From contig NZ_JARFTP010000011.1 of the NCBI RefSeq assembly GCF_029167375.1, positions 1-41,709 of the forward strand: a DNA stretch of 41,709 bases, in the 5' to 3' direction. The position numbers were made by a program, and so were the translations under genes. Shown in pieces: positions 34,142 through 41,709 of the stretch (positions are counted from its first letter, which is position 1; every line of letters begins with the position of its first letter). Below the pieces are notes generated by a model, which worked only from the letters and a program-made list of their open reading frames with translations, was not told the DNA's origin and made no database searches. The stretch is from Tsukamurella sp. 8F. Its GTDB lineage: Bacteria > Actinomycetota > Actinomycetes > Mycobacteriales > Mycobacteriaceae.

Positions 34142-35800
34142 TTGGAGATCACGGATCTTCTGCCCGCCCGGGTGTCCCGCACCGTGGGCGACGCCGTCGA
34201 GACGGCACGGGCCTACCTCCTTCTACAGACCAGTGGCTTCATCGACCTGCGCAACCCCGCGCGGGTGCTGCGCGCGGTGAAGGGGAACCGGACGATCGGG
34301 CCGGCCACGACGATGATCAAGAAGTCGGCCGAGCAGTGGCCGGACTCGCCCGCCGTCACCGACGAGCGCGGCACCTTCACCTTCCGGGAGCTCGACGATG
34401 CCTCCGACCGCCTCGCGAACGCGCTTCTCGCGAGTGGACTGAAGGAGGGCGACGTCGTCGGCATGCTGGCGCGCGACCACCGCGGCCTGGTGCTCACGAT
34501 CGCCGCCGCGGGCAAGGCGGGCCTGCGCCTGGCGATGATGAACACAGGCTTCGCCAAGCCTCAGTTCGGCGAGGTCGCGAAGCGCGAGCGCGTGCAGGCG
34601 ATGCTGCACGACAGCGAGTTCGTAGGCCTGCTCGATGCCTTGCCTGCCGATATGCCGCGTTTCCTGACGTGGGTCGACGAGGGCGACGAGCTGCCCGAGG
34701 GCAGCGTCACCATCGAGGAGCTGATCGAGCGCGGCGCGGCGACCCCGCCCCCGACACCGGCGAAGGCCGGTGGCTTCATCATCCTCACGTCCGGGACGAC
34801 GGGGCTGCCCAAGGGAGCCCCGCGCACCAAGGTGGACCCGACGACGAGCGCGGTGTTCCTGGACCGGCTGCCCATCCCGACGCACAGCACCGTGGCCGTC
34901 GCGTCCCCGCTGTTCCACGCCACGGGCTTCGCCCTGTGGACCGTCGCGACATCGATGGGCAACGAGACCGTCACGATGCGTCGCTTCGACCCGGAGAACA
35001 CCCTTCGGTTGATCGACGAGCACCGCGTGGAGCTGCTGGTCGCAGTGCCGACGATGCTGTCGCGGATCCTGGCGCTCGGGCCCGAGACCATCGGCCGGTA
35101 CGACACGTCGTCGCTGAACGGCATCGTCGTCGCCGGTTCGGCACTCGCTCCCGAGCTGGCCGAACGCGTGCAGGACACCTTCGGCGACGTGCTCTACAAC
35201 CTGTACGGGTCGACGGAGGTCGCGGTCGCCGCTGTCGCCAAGCCCGACGAGCTGCGCCGGGCCCCCGGCACCGTCGGCCGCCCTCCGATCACGAGTCACG
35301 TGGCGCTGTTCGACGCCGACGGCCACCGCATCACCGAGCCCGAGACCAAGGGGCGTGTGTTCGTGCGGGCCGGCGCGGCGTTCGAGGGGTACACCGACGG
35401 CCGTACCAAAGAGGTGCTCGACGGTTACATGTCCAGTGGCGACATGGGCCACTTCGACGCCGAGGGGCTGCTGTTCATCGACGGGCGCGACGACGACATG
35501 ATCGTCTCGGGCGGTGAGAACGTCTACCCGCTCGAGGTCGAGAACCTGTTGGCGGCGCACCCGGAGGTGCTCGATGTCGCGGTGATCGGCGTCGAGGATC
35601 CCGAGTTCGGGGCCCGGCTGCGGGCGCTCGTCGTACGCACGGACGGATCCGGGCTGGACCGGGACGCCGTCCGGGAGCACGTGCGCGAGAACCTCGCTCG
35701 GTACAAGGTGCCACGCGACGTGGTCTTCGTCGACGAGTTGCCCCGCAACCCCACCGGAAAGCTCATCCGCAAGCAGCTGCACGAGATCGAGGCCGACTGA
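34142..35800 (+). CDS. fatty acyl-CoA synthetase (FadD family)
   Basis: ANL-superfamily ligase, 552 aa, activating a fatty acid or related carboxylate through an acyl-AMP. Motifs: IILTSGTTGLPKGAPRTK (P-loop A3), LYNLYGSTEVAVAAVAKP (A5), YMSSGDMGHFDAEGLLFIDGRDDDMIVSGGENVYPLEVE (A7-A8) and the catalytic Lys in NPTGKLIRK. The start is uncertain: TTG at 34142 has AGGA seven bases upstream and no earlier codon has a site; a TTG at 34073 would add 23 residues. Downstream of the alk operon it could feed alkane-derived acids into beta-oxidation, though the hairpin at 33948 suggests a separate transcript. Confidence 0.9.
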   Translation: MEITDLLPARVSRTVGDAVETARAYLLLQTSGFIDLRNPARVLRAVKGNRTIGPATTMIKKSAEQWPDSPAVTDERGTFTFRELDDASDRLANALLASGLKEGDVVGMLARDHRGLVLTIAAAGKAGLRLAMMNTGFAKPQFGEVAKRERVQAMLHDSEFVGLLDALPADMPRFLTWVDEGDELPEGSVTIEELIERGAATPPPTPAKAGGFIILTSGTTGLPKGAPRTKVDPTTSAVFLDRLPIPTHSTVAVASPLFHATGFALWTVATSMGNETVTMRRFDPENTLRLIDEHRVELLVAVPTMLSRILALGPETIGRYDTSSLNGIVVAGSALAPELAERVQDTFGDVLYNLYGSTEVAVAAVAKPDELRRAPGTVGRPPITSHVALFDADGHRITEPETKGRVFVRAGAAFEGYTDGRTKEVLDGYMSSGDMGHFDAEGLLFIDGRDDDMIVSGGENVYPLEVENLLAAHPEVLDVAVIGVEDPEFGARLRALVVRTDGSGLDRDAVREHVRENLARYKVPRDVVFVDELPRNPTGKLIRKQLHEIEAD

Positions 35801-35801
35801 C

Positions 35802-36242
35802 ATGCCGACTGTTTCCCACACCGCCGTCGCCCGCACGTCGGTCCACGACGCGTTCGAGTACGTCTCGGACTACCGCACGGTCCCGAACTGGTTCTTCGGC
35901 ATCACTCGATTCGTCCCCAAAGGTGAGCTGGATCACGGTCTCGGGGCGGTCTACGATTCGGCGGTCAAGGTTGGTCCGAAGACGCTCGACTCGGTCGTGA
36001 AGGTCACCGAGTTCGAGCAGGACGAGCTCGTGACCCTGACCTCGATCGAGGGCTTCTCGACCAACTCGCGATGGGAGTTCGCGCCCACCGATGACGGTCA
36101 GACGCGTTTGTCGGTGGACTTCACGTACGACCTGCCCGGCGGTATCGCGGGCAAGATGCTCGGTAAGCTGCTCGAGCCGTTCGCGGTGCAGGCCGTGAAA
36201 TACATCGACACCACGCTGCGGCGCCAGCTCGAACAGGGCTAG
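35802..36242 (+). CDS. SRPBCC family protein
   Basis: 146-aa polyketide-cyclase-like ligand-binding protein (VSHTAVARTSVHDAFEYVSDYRTVPNWFFGI; SRWEFAPTDDGQTRLSVDFTYDLPG; long C-terminal helix from KMLGKLLEPF). One base separates it from the acyl-CoA synthetase stop, so they form an operon. Its TAG and the zur TAG share the palindrome CTAG on opposite strands. Confidence 0.8.
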   Translation: MPTVSHTAVARTSVHDAFEYVSDYRTVPNWFFGITRFVPKGELDHGLGAVYDSAVKVGPKTLDSVVKVTEFEQDELVTLTSIEGFSTNSRWEFAPTDDGQTRLSVDFTYDLPGGIAGKMLGKLLEPFAVQAVKYIDTTLRRQLEQG

Positions 36243-36652
36243 CCGCGCGCGCAGGCGGTGCAACGACCGAAGATCTCCAGGGTGTGCGTGACGTCCGTGA
36301 AGCCGTGCGCCGCAGCGGTCTTCGCGGACCATGTCTCGACATCGCGGTCGGTGACCTCGACGGTGAGCCCGCACTCGCGGCACACCAGATGATGGTGGTG
36401 CTCGCCGGAGCAGCGGCGGAACAGGGCCTCGCCGGTGTCGGTGCGGAGTGTGTCCACGGCGCCGGCGTCGGCCATGGCCTGCAGGTTCCGATACACCGTC
36501 GTGAGGCCGATCGACTCACCCGATGCGCGTAGCTGCTCATGCAACTCTTGGGCGGACTTGAACTCCGCGACCGACGCCAGGACCTGCTCGATCGCGCCGC
36601 GCTGCTTGGTCGCGCGGACGCCGGTCGACTTCGCGCGCTCGGTGCCCGTCAC
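36239..36652 (-). CDS. zur: zinc uptake regulator Zur (FurB)
   Basis: Fur-family zinc sensor, 137 aa. The winged helix occupies about 10-75 (KQRGAIEQVLASVAEFKSAQELHEQLRASGESIGLTTVYRNLQ). Structural zinc ligands Cys91, Cys94, Cys131 and Cys134 (CREC, CTAC), with Cys81 and the HHHH run at 85-88 for the sensing site, fit Zur rather than Fur or PerR. The GTG at 36652 overlaps the smtB stop by four bases, as in the smtB-furB pair of mycobacteria. Confidence 0.95.
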   Translation of the reverse strand: MTGTERAKSTGVRATKQRGAIEQVLASVAEFKSAQELHEQLRASGESIGLTTVYRNLQAMADAGAVDTLRTDTGEALFRRCSGEHHHHLVCRECGLTVEVTDRDVETWSAKTAAAHGFTDVTHTLEIFGRCTACARG

Positions 36653-37083
36653 GAGTGCTCGCTCGCGTGCGCCACAGCGTCGAGGACGATGTGGGCCAGG
36701 TGCGCGTCGACGAGGCGATAGGTGATCTCGCGTCCGTTGCGCTCGCCTTTCACGACTCCCGCGGTCTTGAGCACCCGCAGGTGCTGGGACACCAGCGGCT
36801 GCGTGACGCCCAGCTCGCTTACGAGCTGGTGCACGCACTGTTCGGATCGCATGAGCGCCAACACGATCGAGATACGGACCGGCGCTGCGAGTGCACGCAG
36901 CAGGTCGCCAGCGGCGATCAGCTCGTCGCCGGTGGGATCGGGGACATCGCGCGTCGCGGCGTCGGCGGCGCATTCGGAGCCGACCGGGACGGTGCAGTCG
37001 GGGTCGACGGGGCACTCGGCGACGGGGATCGGTGCGAGTTCGGTGGGAATGGGAAACCTCCATCTGTCGGTAACGATTTTCAT
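36649..37083 (-). CDS. smtB: ArsR/SmtB family zinc-responsive repressor
   Basis: Winged-helix repressor (CVHQLVSELGVTQPLVSQHLRVLKTAGVVKGERNGREITYRL) that in mycobacteria represses the smtB-zur pair when zinc is low. The alpha-5 metal site is DAHLAHIVLDAVAHASEH. The N-terminal tail holds three Cys (AECPVDPDCTVPVGSEC) that may add ligands. ATG at 37083 gives 144 aa; GTG at 37089 is also possible, and the promoter geometry even argues for a start further inside (see findings). First gene of the pair. Confidence 0.88.
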   Translation of the reverse strand: MKIVTDRWRFPIPTELAPIPVAECPVDPDCTVPVGSECAADAATRDVPDPTGDELIAAGDLLRALAAPVRISIVLALMRSEQCVHQLVSELGVTQPLVSQHLRVLKTAGVVKGERNGREITYRLVDAHLAHIVLDAVAHASEHS

Positions 37084-37105
37084 ATGCACCTATCGCTATG
37101 TCAAG
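37071..37105 (-). promoter_or_regulatory. smtB-zur promoter region
   Basis: On the minus strand TTGACA (37104-37099), 17 bases, GAAAAT (37081-37076) make a good promoter, but its -10 lies on the first codons of smtB. The AT-rich ATGAAAATCGTTACC beside it is where a Zur or SmtB operator would be expected; no clean palindrome is visible. Confidence 0.4.
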
Positions 37106-37136
37106 CCGCGACGGAGTTCGGCGGTCGGGCGGTCTG

Positions 37137-37142
37137 TAGAGT
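37137..37142 (+). promoter_or_regulatory. -10 box of glyS
   Basis: TAGAGT, 45 bases before the GTG of glyS. The purine-rich GAAGAAGAGAAGAAG before the start may serve as ribosome binding site. No clear -35. Confidence 0.35.
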
Positions 37143-37187
37143 CAGGGCCGTCCCAAGCCCCCCGAAGAAGAGAAGAAGAATCTCGCC

Positions 37188-38591
37188 GTGGCCAAAGCAA
37201 CAAGAGTGGAGACCGTCGCCAACCTGTGCAAGCGCAGGGGGCTCGTCTACCCGAGCGGTGAGATCTACGGAGGTACGAAGTCCGCCTGGGACTACGGCCC
37301 CCTCGGTGCGGAGTTGAAGGACAACATCAAGCGCCAGTGGTGGCGCAGCATGGTCACCGGCCGCGACGACGTCGTGGGTCTCGACAGCTCCGTGATCCTG
37401 CCGCGCCAGGTGTGGGTCGCGTCCGGCCACGTGGCCGTGTTCAACGACCCGCTCGTCGAATGCCTGAACTGCCACAAGCGGCACCGCCAGGACCACCTGC
37501 AGGAGGCGTACGCCGAGAAGAAGGCGGCCAAGGGCGAGACGATCGAGCCCGACGACGTCCCGATGACGGAGATCGTCTGTCCCGACTGCGGCACCAAGGG
37601 GCGGTGGACGGAGCCCCGCGACTTCAACATGATGCTGAAGACGTACCTCGGTCCCATCGAGTCCGAGGACGGCCTGCACTATCTGCGCCCCGAGACCGCG
37701 CAGGGCATCTTCGTCAACTTCAAGAACGTGATGACCACGGCGCGCAAGAAGCCGCCCTTCGGCATCGGCCAGATCGGTAAGAGCTTCCGCAACGAGATCA
37801 CGCCTGGCAACTTCATCTTCCGCACGCGCGAATTCGAGCAGATGGAGATGGAGTTCTTCGTCAAGCCGGGCGACGACGAGGAGTGGCATCAGTACTGGAT
37901 CGACACCCGCTTCCAGTGGTACGTCGACCTGGGCATCGACCCCGAGAACCTGCGTTTGTACGAGCATCCGGCCGAGAAGCTCAGTCACTACAGCAAGCGC
38001 ACCGTCGACATCGAGTACCGCTTCGGGTTCACCGGCAGCGAGTTCGGTGAGCTCGAGGGCGTCGCCAACCGCACGGACTTCGACCTCGGCACGCACACCG
38101 AGCATTCGGGAGAAGCGCTCGAGTACTTCGACCAGCAGTCGGGTGAGCGGTACACACCGTACGTGATCGAGCCCGCGGCCGGCCTGACCCGTTCGTTCAT
38201 GGCCTTCCTCGTCGACGCCTACACCGAGGAGGAGGTCCCGAAGGCGAACGGCGGCACCGACACTCGCGTCGTGCTCAAGCTCGACCGGCGCCTGGCGCCG
38301 GTCAAGGTCGCGGTGCTTCCACTGTCCCGCGACGAGAAGCTCTCGCCCAAGGCACGTGAACTCGCGGCGAAGCTGCGGCAGTACTGGAACGTCGAATTCG
38401 ACGATGCGCAGGGCATCGGCAAGCGCTACCGCCGCCAGGACGAGATCGGCACGCCGTTCTGCATCACCGTGGACTTCGACACGCTGGACGACGACGCCGT
38501 GACCGTGCGTGAGCGGGACACGATGGCGCAGGAGCGCGTCCCGCTGACGACGGTGCACGAGTACCTCGCCGCACGCCTCGTCGGCTGCTGA
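37188..38591 (+). CDS. glyS: glycyl-tRNA synthetase
   Basis: Class II synthetase of the dimeric alpha2 type, 467 aa. Motif 1 region [33 protein letters not shown], motif 2 [25 protein letters not shown], motif 3 within [17 protein letters not shown], and a C-terminal anticodon-binding domain ([23 protein letters not shown] to the end). Diverges from smtB, as in mycobacteria. GTG start. Confidence 0.97.
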   Translation: MAKATRVETVANLCKRRGLVYPSGEIYGGTKSAWDYGPLGAELKDNIKRQWWRSMVTGRDDVVGLDSSVILPRQVWVASGHVAVFNDPLVECLNCHKRHRQDHLQEAYAEKKAAKGETIEPDDVPMTEIVCPDCGTKGRWTEPRDFNMMLKTYLGPIESEDGLHYLRPETAQGIFVNFKNVMTTARKKPPFGIGQIGKSFRNEITPGNFIFRTREFEQMEMEFFVKPGDDEEWHQYWIDTRFQWYVDLGIDPENLRLYEHPAEKLSHYSKRTVDIEYRFGFTGSEFGELEGVANRTDFDLGTHTEHSGEALEYFDQQSGERYTPYVIEPAAGLTRSFMAFLVDAYTEEEVPKANGGTDTRVVLKLDRRLAPVKVAVLPLSRDEKLSPKARELAAKLRQYWNVEFDDAQGIGKRYRRQDEIGTPFCITVDFDTLDDDAVTVRERDTMAQERVPLTTVHEYLAARLVGC

Positions 38592-38600
38592 GCGTGGGCT

Positions 38601-39020
38601 CTACTTGCAGGTGATCTCTATGGAGAACGACTTGCTGCCCGTGACTCCCTGCGCGGTTCCGGAGATGCTGTAGCGGTCGCCGCTCTTGGTCACCTTCGCG
38701 GATCCGAGCTTCACTCCGAGCGCGTTCGTCACGGTGACCGGGTTGCCGCCGACCATGATCCCGAGCGTGTTGACGGTGGGCGGGTTGCCGTCGGTGATGT
38801 TCGCGAACACGCCCTTGAAGTGCTGGACGCTGCCCGAGCCCACGGTCACGTTGTTCCCCGCACGGTTGCAGCCCGCGTTCTGGAACTCGGCACCGTCGAG
38901 CTTCTTCCCCTCGACCTGGACGACGGTCGACGAGTCGGTGTTCGGCGTGGAGCAGGCCGCCGTGGCGGCCACGAGCCCGCACGCGGCGAGCGCGGCGAGA
39001 GCGATCCGGCTGATGGTCAT
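38601..39020 (-). CDS. LpqH-like (19-kDa antigen family) lipoprotein
   Basis: 139-aa exported lipoprotein: signal peptide with lipobox ATAAC, then a domain resembling mycobacterial LpqH (CNRAGNNVTVGSGSV, FANITDGNPPTVNTLGIMVGG, YSISGTAQGVTGSKSFSIEITCK), with two Cys (NAGC, ITCK) that probably form a disulfide. Surface antigen family of unknown function in mycolic-acid bacteria. TATTTT lies six bases before the ATG, so a leaderless mRNA is likely. Convergent with glyS, nine bases apart. Confidence 0.85.
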   Translation of the reverse strand: MTISRIALAALAACGLVAATAACSTPNTDSSTVVQVEGKKLDGAEFQNAGCNRAGNNVTVGSGSVQHFKGVFANITDGNPPTVNTLGIMVGGNPVTVTNALGVKLGSAKVTKSGDRYSISGTAQGVTGSKSFSIEITCK

Positions 39021-39026
39021 GCCTGC

Positions 39027-39032
39027 AAAATA
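39027..39032 (-). promoter_or_regulatory. leaderless -10 box of the LpqH-like gene
   Basis: TATTTT on the minus strand, six bases before the ATG at 39020; no ribosome binding site in between. Confidence 0.5.
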
Positions 39033-39110
39033 CCCGAGCGGTCTACGGTTCCGCGGTGCGCGACGGTGCTTGGTCCCGCGGTGCTGGGCGGGCGTGGGAT
39101 ACTACGAACC

Positions 39111-39569
39111 ATGGTGAACGGCAAGGTGGTCTACTTCGACTCGCAGCGCGGCTTCGGTTTCCTCTCCCCGGAGGCCGGCGGCGACGACGTGTTCCTGCAC
39201 GTCAACGACATCGACTTCGACGAGGCGTTGCTGCGGCCCGATGTGGCGGTCACCTTCGACGTGATCGACGCGGAGAAGGGCAAGAAGGCGGTCAACGTGG
39301 CGGTCGAGGGCGCGCCCGCCGGGGGCGCGCCGAAGCGGGAGCGGCACGATCGCGGCGGCCGTGACCACGGCGACCGAGGCGGCCGGGACCACGGCCGCCG
39401 CGAACACCGTCCGCGCGGCGGCGAGGGCGCGATGGACATGCAGGCATTCCTCGATGAGATCACCGAGCTGCTGTTGGACTCGTCGGACGACCTGACCGCG
39501 GGCCAGATCATCGCTGTTCGGCAGCGCTTCACCGATTTCGCATACGGCCGCGGCTGGGTGACGGAGTAG
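39111..39569 (+). CDS. cold-shock-domain protein with RGG-like linker
   Basis: 152 aa in three parts. Residues 1-66 are a cold-shock domain with RNP1 RGFGFL (13-18) and RNP2 DVFLH (26-30). Residues 75-104 are a basic Arg/Gly/Asp/His repeat ([15 protein letters not shown]). Residues 108-152 form an extra C-terminal helical domain ([20 protein letters not shown]) unlike single-domain Csp proteins. ATG at 39111 has GATACT seven bases upstream, fitting a leaderless start; the frame is open further upstream but without support. dgt follows after seven bases. Confidence 0.87.
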   Translation: MVNGKVVYFDSQRGFGFLSPEAGGDDVFLHVNDIDFDEALLRPDVAVTFDVIDAEKGKKAVNVAVEGAPAGGAPKRERHDRGGRDHGDRGGRDHGRREHRPRGGEGAMDMQAFLDEITELLLDSSDDLTAGQIIAVRQRFTDFAYGRGWVTE

Positions 39570-39576
39570 CCGCGGG

Positions 39577-40917
39577 GTGTCGGACTTCGTCGCGGCGTAC
39601 GGCCCCGCCGACGTCGAGCGGCGCGTGGTCGAGTCGCCGAAGACGGCCGCCCTGGTGGGTGAGCCGGAGTGGGGCCTGTTCGACGATCCGCGCTGGGTCG
39701 CGCCTCGCTGGGAGGGACACAGCTCTCAGTTCGCGCGCGACCGCGCGCGCGTGCTGCACAGCGCCGCGTTGCGCCGTCTGGCCGACAAGACACAGGTCGT
39801 GGGCCCGCGCGAGGGTGACACCCCGCGGACCCGCCTGACCCATTCGTTGGAGGTCAGCCAGATCGGCCGAGGCATCGCGATCGGCCTGGGCGCCGACCCC
39901 GATCTCGTTGATCTGGCGGGCCTCGCGCATGACATAGGCCACCCGCCGTACGGTCACAACGGTGAGCGCGCTCTCGACGAGATCTGCACCCACATAGGCG
40001 GATTCGAGGGTAATGCCCAGAATCTGCGTATCCTCACCCGGCTCGAGCCCAAGGTACTGGACACGGAGGGGCGCTCCGTCGGTCTCAACCTGACGCGGGC
40101 CGCGCTCGACGCGACCACGAAGTATCCGTGGCTGCGCCGGAGTCCCGGCGGCAAGTTCGGCGTGTACGACGACGATGCTGCCGTCCTCGACTGGGTGCGG
40201 GGCGGTGAGCACGGCCCGCATGGTGCCCGGCAGTGCCTCGAATCCCAGGTCATGGACTGGTCCGACGATGTGGCGTACTCGGTCCACGACGTGGAGGACG
40301 GCGTCATCGCGGGGCGTATCGACCTTCGGGCCTTGTCGGCGCGCGGCGAGGCGCAGGATCTGGCGGGCTTCGGCGCGCGGGAGTTCAGGGGCGTCGAGGC
40401 CGCCGAGCTGGAGGCTGCAGCCGAGCGCATCGCGGGCCTCGAGATCGTGGTGGAGGCATCCAAGTACGACGGCGGGCTCGCGGGCTCCGTCGCGCTCAAG
40501 CGGATGACCAGCGAGCTGGTCGGCCGGTTCGCTTCGGCAGCCACGGAGGGTACGCGCGCGGAGGTGGGGGAGCGGCCCGTCAATCGATACCAGGCCGACC
40601 TGGTGGTGCCGCCGCGCGTGAAGGCAGAGGTCGTGCTCCTGAAGACCGTGGCACTGCACTACATCTACACGAGCGACGCGCATCGGGAGACTCAGGTCCG
40701 CCAGCGCGAGCGTATCCATCGCGTCGCCGACGCGCTGCTCGCGGGCGCCCCGGGGGCTCTGGACCGGCTCTTCGCGCCGCAGTTCGAGGCTGCACCAGAC
40801 GACGACGCCCGGCTGCGGGTGATCATCGACCAGATCGCTTCCATGACCGAGTCACGCCTGGAGCGCCTCGACGCTGCTGTCGCGGGCTCCGCGGGTGCTC
40901 CCACCATCCGTCAGTAG
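39577..40917 (+). CDS. dgt: deoxyguanosinetriphosphate triphosphohydrolase-like protein
   Basis: HD-domain dNTPase cleaving dGTP (or other dNTPs) to nucleoside and triphosphate, 446 aa. HD metal residues: His89 ([14 protein letters not shown]) and His118-Asp119 ([13 protein letters not shown]), with a third Asp expected in [19 protein letters not shown] start. Placed before dnaG as in mycobacteria. Confidence 0.94.
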   Translation: MSDFVAAYGPADVERRVVESPKTAALVGEPEWGLFDDPRWVAPRWEGHSSQFARDRARVLHSAALRRLADKTQVVGPREGDTPRTRLTHSLEVSQIGRGIAIGLGADPDLVDLAGLAHDIGHPPYGHNGERALDEICTHIGGFEGNAQNLRILTRLEPKVLDTEGRSVGLNLTRAALDATTKYPWLRRSPGGKFGVYDDDAAVLDWVRGGEHGPHGARQCLESQVMDWSDDVAYSVHDVEDGVIAGRIDLRALSARGEAQDLAGFGAREFRGVEAAELEAAAERIAGLEIVVEASKYDGGLAGSVALKRMTSELVGRFASAATEGTRAEVGERPVNRYQADLVVPPRVKAEVVLLKTVALHYIYTSDAHRETQVRQRERIHRVADALLAGAPGALDRLFAPQFEAAPDDDARLRVIIDQIASMTESRLERLDAAVAGSAGAPTIRQ

Positions 40918-40920
40918 ACT
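40915..40920 (+). promoter_or_regulatory. leaderless -10 box of dnaG within the dgt stop
   Basis: TAGACT contains the stop codon of dgt and lies seven bases before the GTG of dnaG, so primase may have its own leaderless transcript. Confidence 0.45.
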
Positions 40921-40927
40921 CCAACCC

Positions 40928-41709
40928 GTGGTCGGCAGAATCCCGGAGCGTGACATCGCGGAGATCCGCGACCGCGCGCGCATCGAGGAGATCGTCGGCG
41001 ACTACGTCACACTGCGCCCCGCGGGCCCGGGATCGATGAAGGGGCTCTGCCCGTTCCACAGTGAGAACACGCCGTCGTTCCATGTCCGGCCGAGCCACGG
41101 CTACTTCCACTGCTTCGGGTGTGGCGAGGGTGGCGACGTCATCTCGTTCCTGCAGAAGTACGAGCACATCCCGTTCGTGGAGGCCGTGCAGCAGCTGGCC
41201 GACCGGGTGGGCTACACCATCAACTTCGAGGGCGGTGCCCCCGGTCCGCACGTCGATCGCGGCACCCGCATGCGGCTGGTCGCCGCGAACGCGGCCGCGC
41301 AGCGCTTCTACGCTGAACAGCTCCAGTCCCCGGACGCGGAGGCGGCGCGGAAGTACCTCGCGGACAGGGACTTCGACGCGGCGGCCGCCCAGCTGTACGG
41401 GTGCGGGTACGCGCCGTCGGGCTGGGACACGATGACGAAAGCCCTGCTGCGCCAAGGTTTCGAATTCAAGGAGTTGGAGGCCGCAGGCCTGTCCCGGATG
41501 GGACAGCGCGGGCCGATCGACCGCTTCCACCGCCGGCTGTTGTGGCCCATCCGCAACCTGGCCGGCGAGGTGATCGGGTTCGGCGCGCGCAAGCTGTACG
41601 ACGACGACAACCTCGGCAAGTACATGAACACGCCGGAGACCATGCTGTACAAGAAGTCTCAGGTCTTGTTCGGCGTCGACCAGGCGAAGAAGCACATCGC
41701 GCGCGGGCA
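40928..41709 (+). CDS. dnaG: DNA primase DnaG (3' end outside window)
   Basis: First 260 residues of primase. The CHC2 zinc domain has Cys41, His44, Cys62 and Cys65 (LCPFHSENTPSFHV, YFHCFGCGEGGDVISF). The start of the catalytic core follows (RFHRRLLWPIRNLAGEVIGFGARKL, KYMNTPETMLYKKSQVLFGVDQAKKHI). The Toprim acidic motifs lie beyond the window end. GTG at 40928 gives VVGRIPERDIAEIRDRARIEEIVGDYV, the normal N-terminus. Confidence 0.96.
   Translation, partial: MVGRIPERDIAEIRDRARIEEIVGDYVTLRPAGPGSMKGLCPFHSENTPSFHVRPSHGYFHCFGCGEGGDVISFLQKYEHIPFVEAVQQLADRVGYTINFEGGAPGPHVDRGTRMRLVAANAAAQRFYAEQLQSPDAEAARKYLADRDFDAAAAQLYGCGYAPSGWDTMTKALLRQGFEFKELEAAGLSRMGQRGPIDRFHRRLLWPIRNLAGEVIGFGARKLYDDDNLGKYMNTPETMLYKKSQVLFGVDQAKKHIARG

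Noticed and set aside
36653-37063. N-terminal extension of the zur frame beginning MEVSHSHRTRT
   Set aside because: The extension is an Arg-rich shadow of smtB. The GTG at 36652 gives a normal Zur length and overlaps the smtB stop by four bases.

Overview
The window is GC-rich actinobacterial DNA. Gene order closely follows the Mycobacterium tuberculosis segment running (inverted) from Rv2402 to Rv2343c: GH15 trehalase, subI-cysTWA, sulfite reductase, hemW, hrcA-dnaJ2-rsmE, phoH-ybeY-corC-era, recO-uppS, smtB-zur, glyS, dgt, dnaG. This order is recalled from memory, not aligned. LpqH-like and Eis-like genes together with an alkane hydroxylase operon suggest a mycolic-acid actinomycete of the Mycobacteriales. 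Tsukamurella or Gordonia are my best guesses; the genus cannot be fixed from the sequence alone.

Layout. 34-6346: a GH15 hydrolase, diverging from a small membrane protein and a complete sulfate ABC importer (subI-cysT-cysW-cysA). 6384-8383: an MgtC-like membrane protein and an Eis-like acetyltransferase. 8400-13292 (minus strand): a sulfate assimilation operon sir-cysH-cysD-cysN. It is preceded by a 24-codon leader ORF ending in Cys-Ser-Cys, a palindrome over those codons, and a hairpin followed by four U. 13353-17016: hemW, an AbiEi/DUF559-like protein, a SIMPL lipoprotein and a conserved small protein with a Gly/Pro tail. 17084-25100: heat-shock and RNA-maturation genes hrcA, dnaJ2, rsmE, a hydrolase, phoH, ybeY, a CorC-like protein, a degenerate cytidine deaminase-fold protein and era. 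25169-27689: recO, uppS, a conserved protein and an SRPBCC protein. 27736-36242: an accessory block holding threonine aldolase plus a DUF6421-like gene, alkB with two rubredoxins, rubredoxin reductase and a TetR regulator, then an acyl-CoA synthetase and an SRPBCC protein. 36239-37089: the zinc regulators zur and smtB. 37188-41709: glyS, an LpqH-like lipoprotein, a cold-shock-domain protein, dgt and a truncated dnaG.

How the genes work together. The first 13 kb holds nearly the whole route from external sulfate to sulfide: uptake (SubI-CysTWA), activation to APS (CysDN), reduction to sulfite by an Fe-S APS reductase (CysH) and reduction to sulfide (Sir). There is no APS kinase, so the route goes directly from APS. 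The Cys-ending leader implies feedback by cysteine supply. The alkB operon encodes a complete electron chain, NAD(P)H to rubredoxin reductase to rubredoxin to AlkB, with its probable repressor as last gene; the acyl-CoA synthetase downstream could feed the resulting fatty acids into beta-oxidation.

The most interesting signals are the leader/attenuator of the sulfur operon, an inverted repeat lying on the alkB -35 box, a repeated promoter geometry (TANNNT six or seven bases before the start codon) that predicts leaderless mRNAs for many genes here, and the translationally coupled pair of a DUF6421-like protein and threonine aldolase. I found no tRNA, rRNA, CRISPR array, insertion sequence or prophage. 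No stretch longer than 300 bases lacks a gene; the longest gap is the alkB upstream region (30222-30503).
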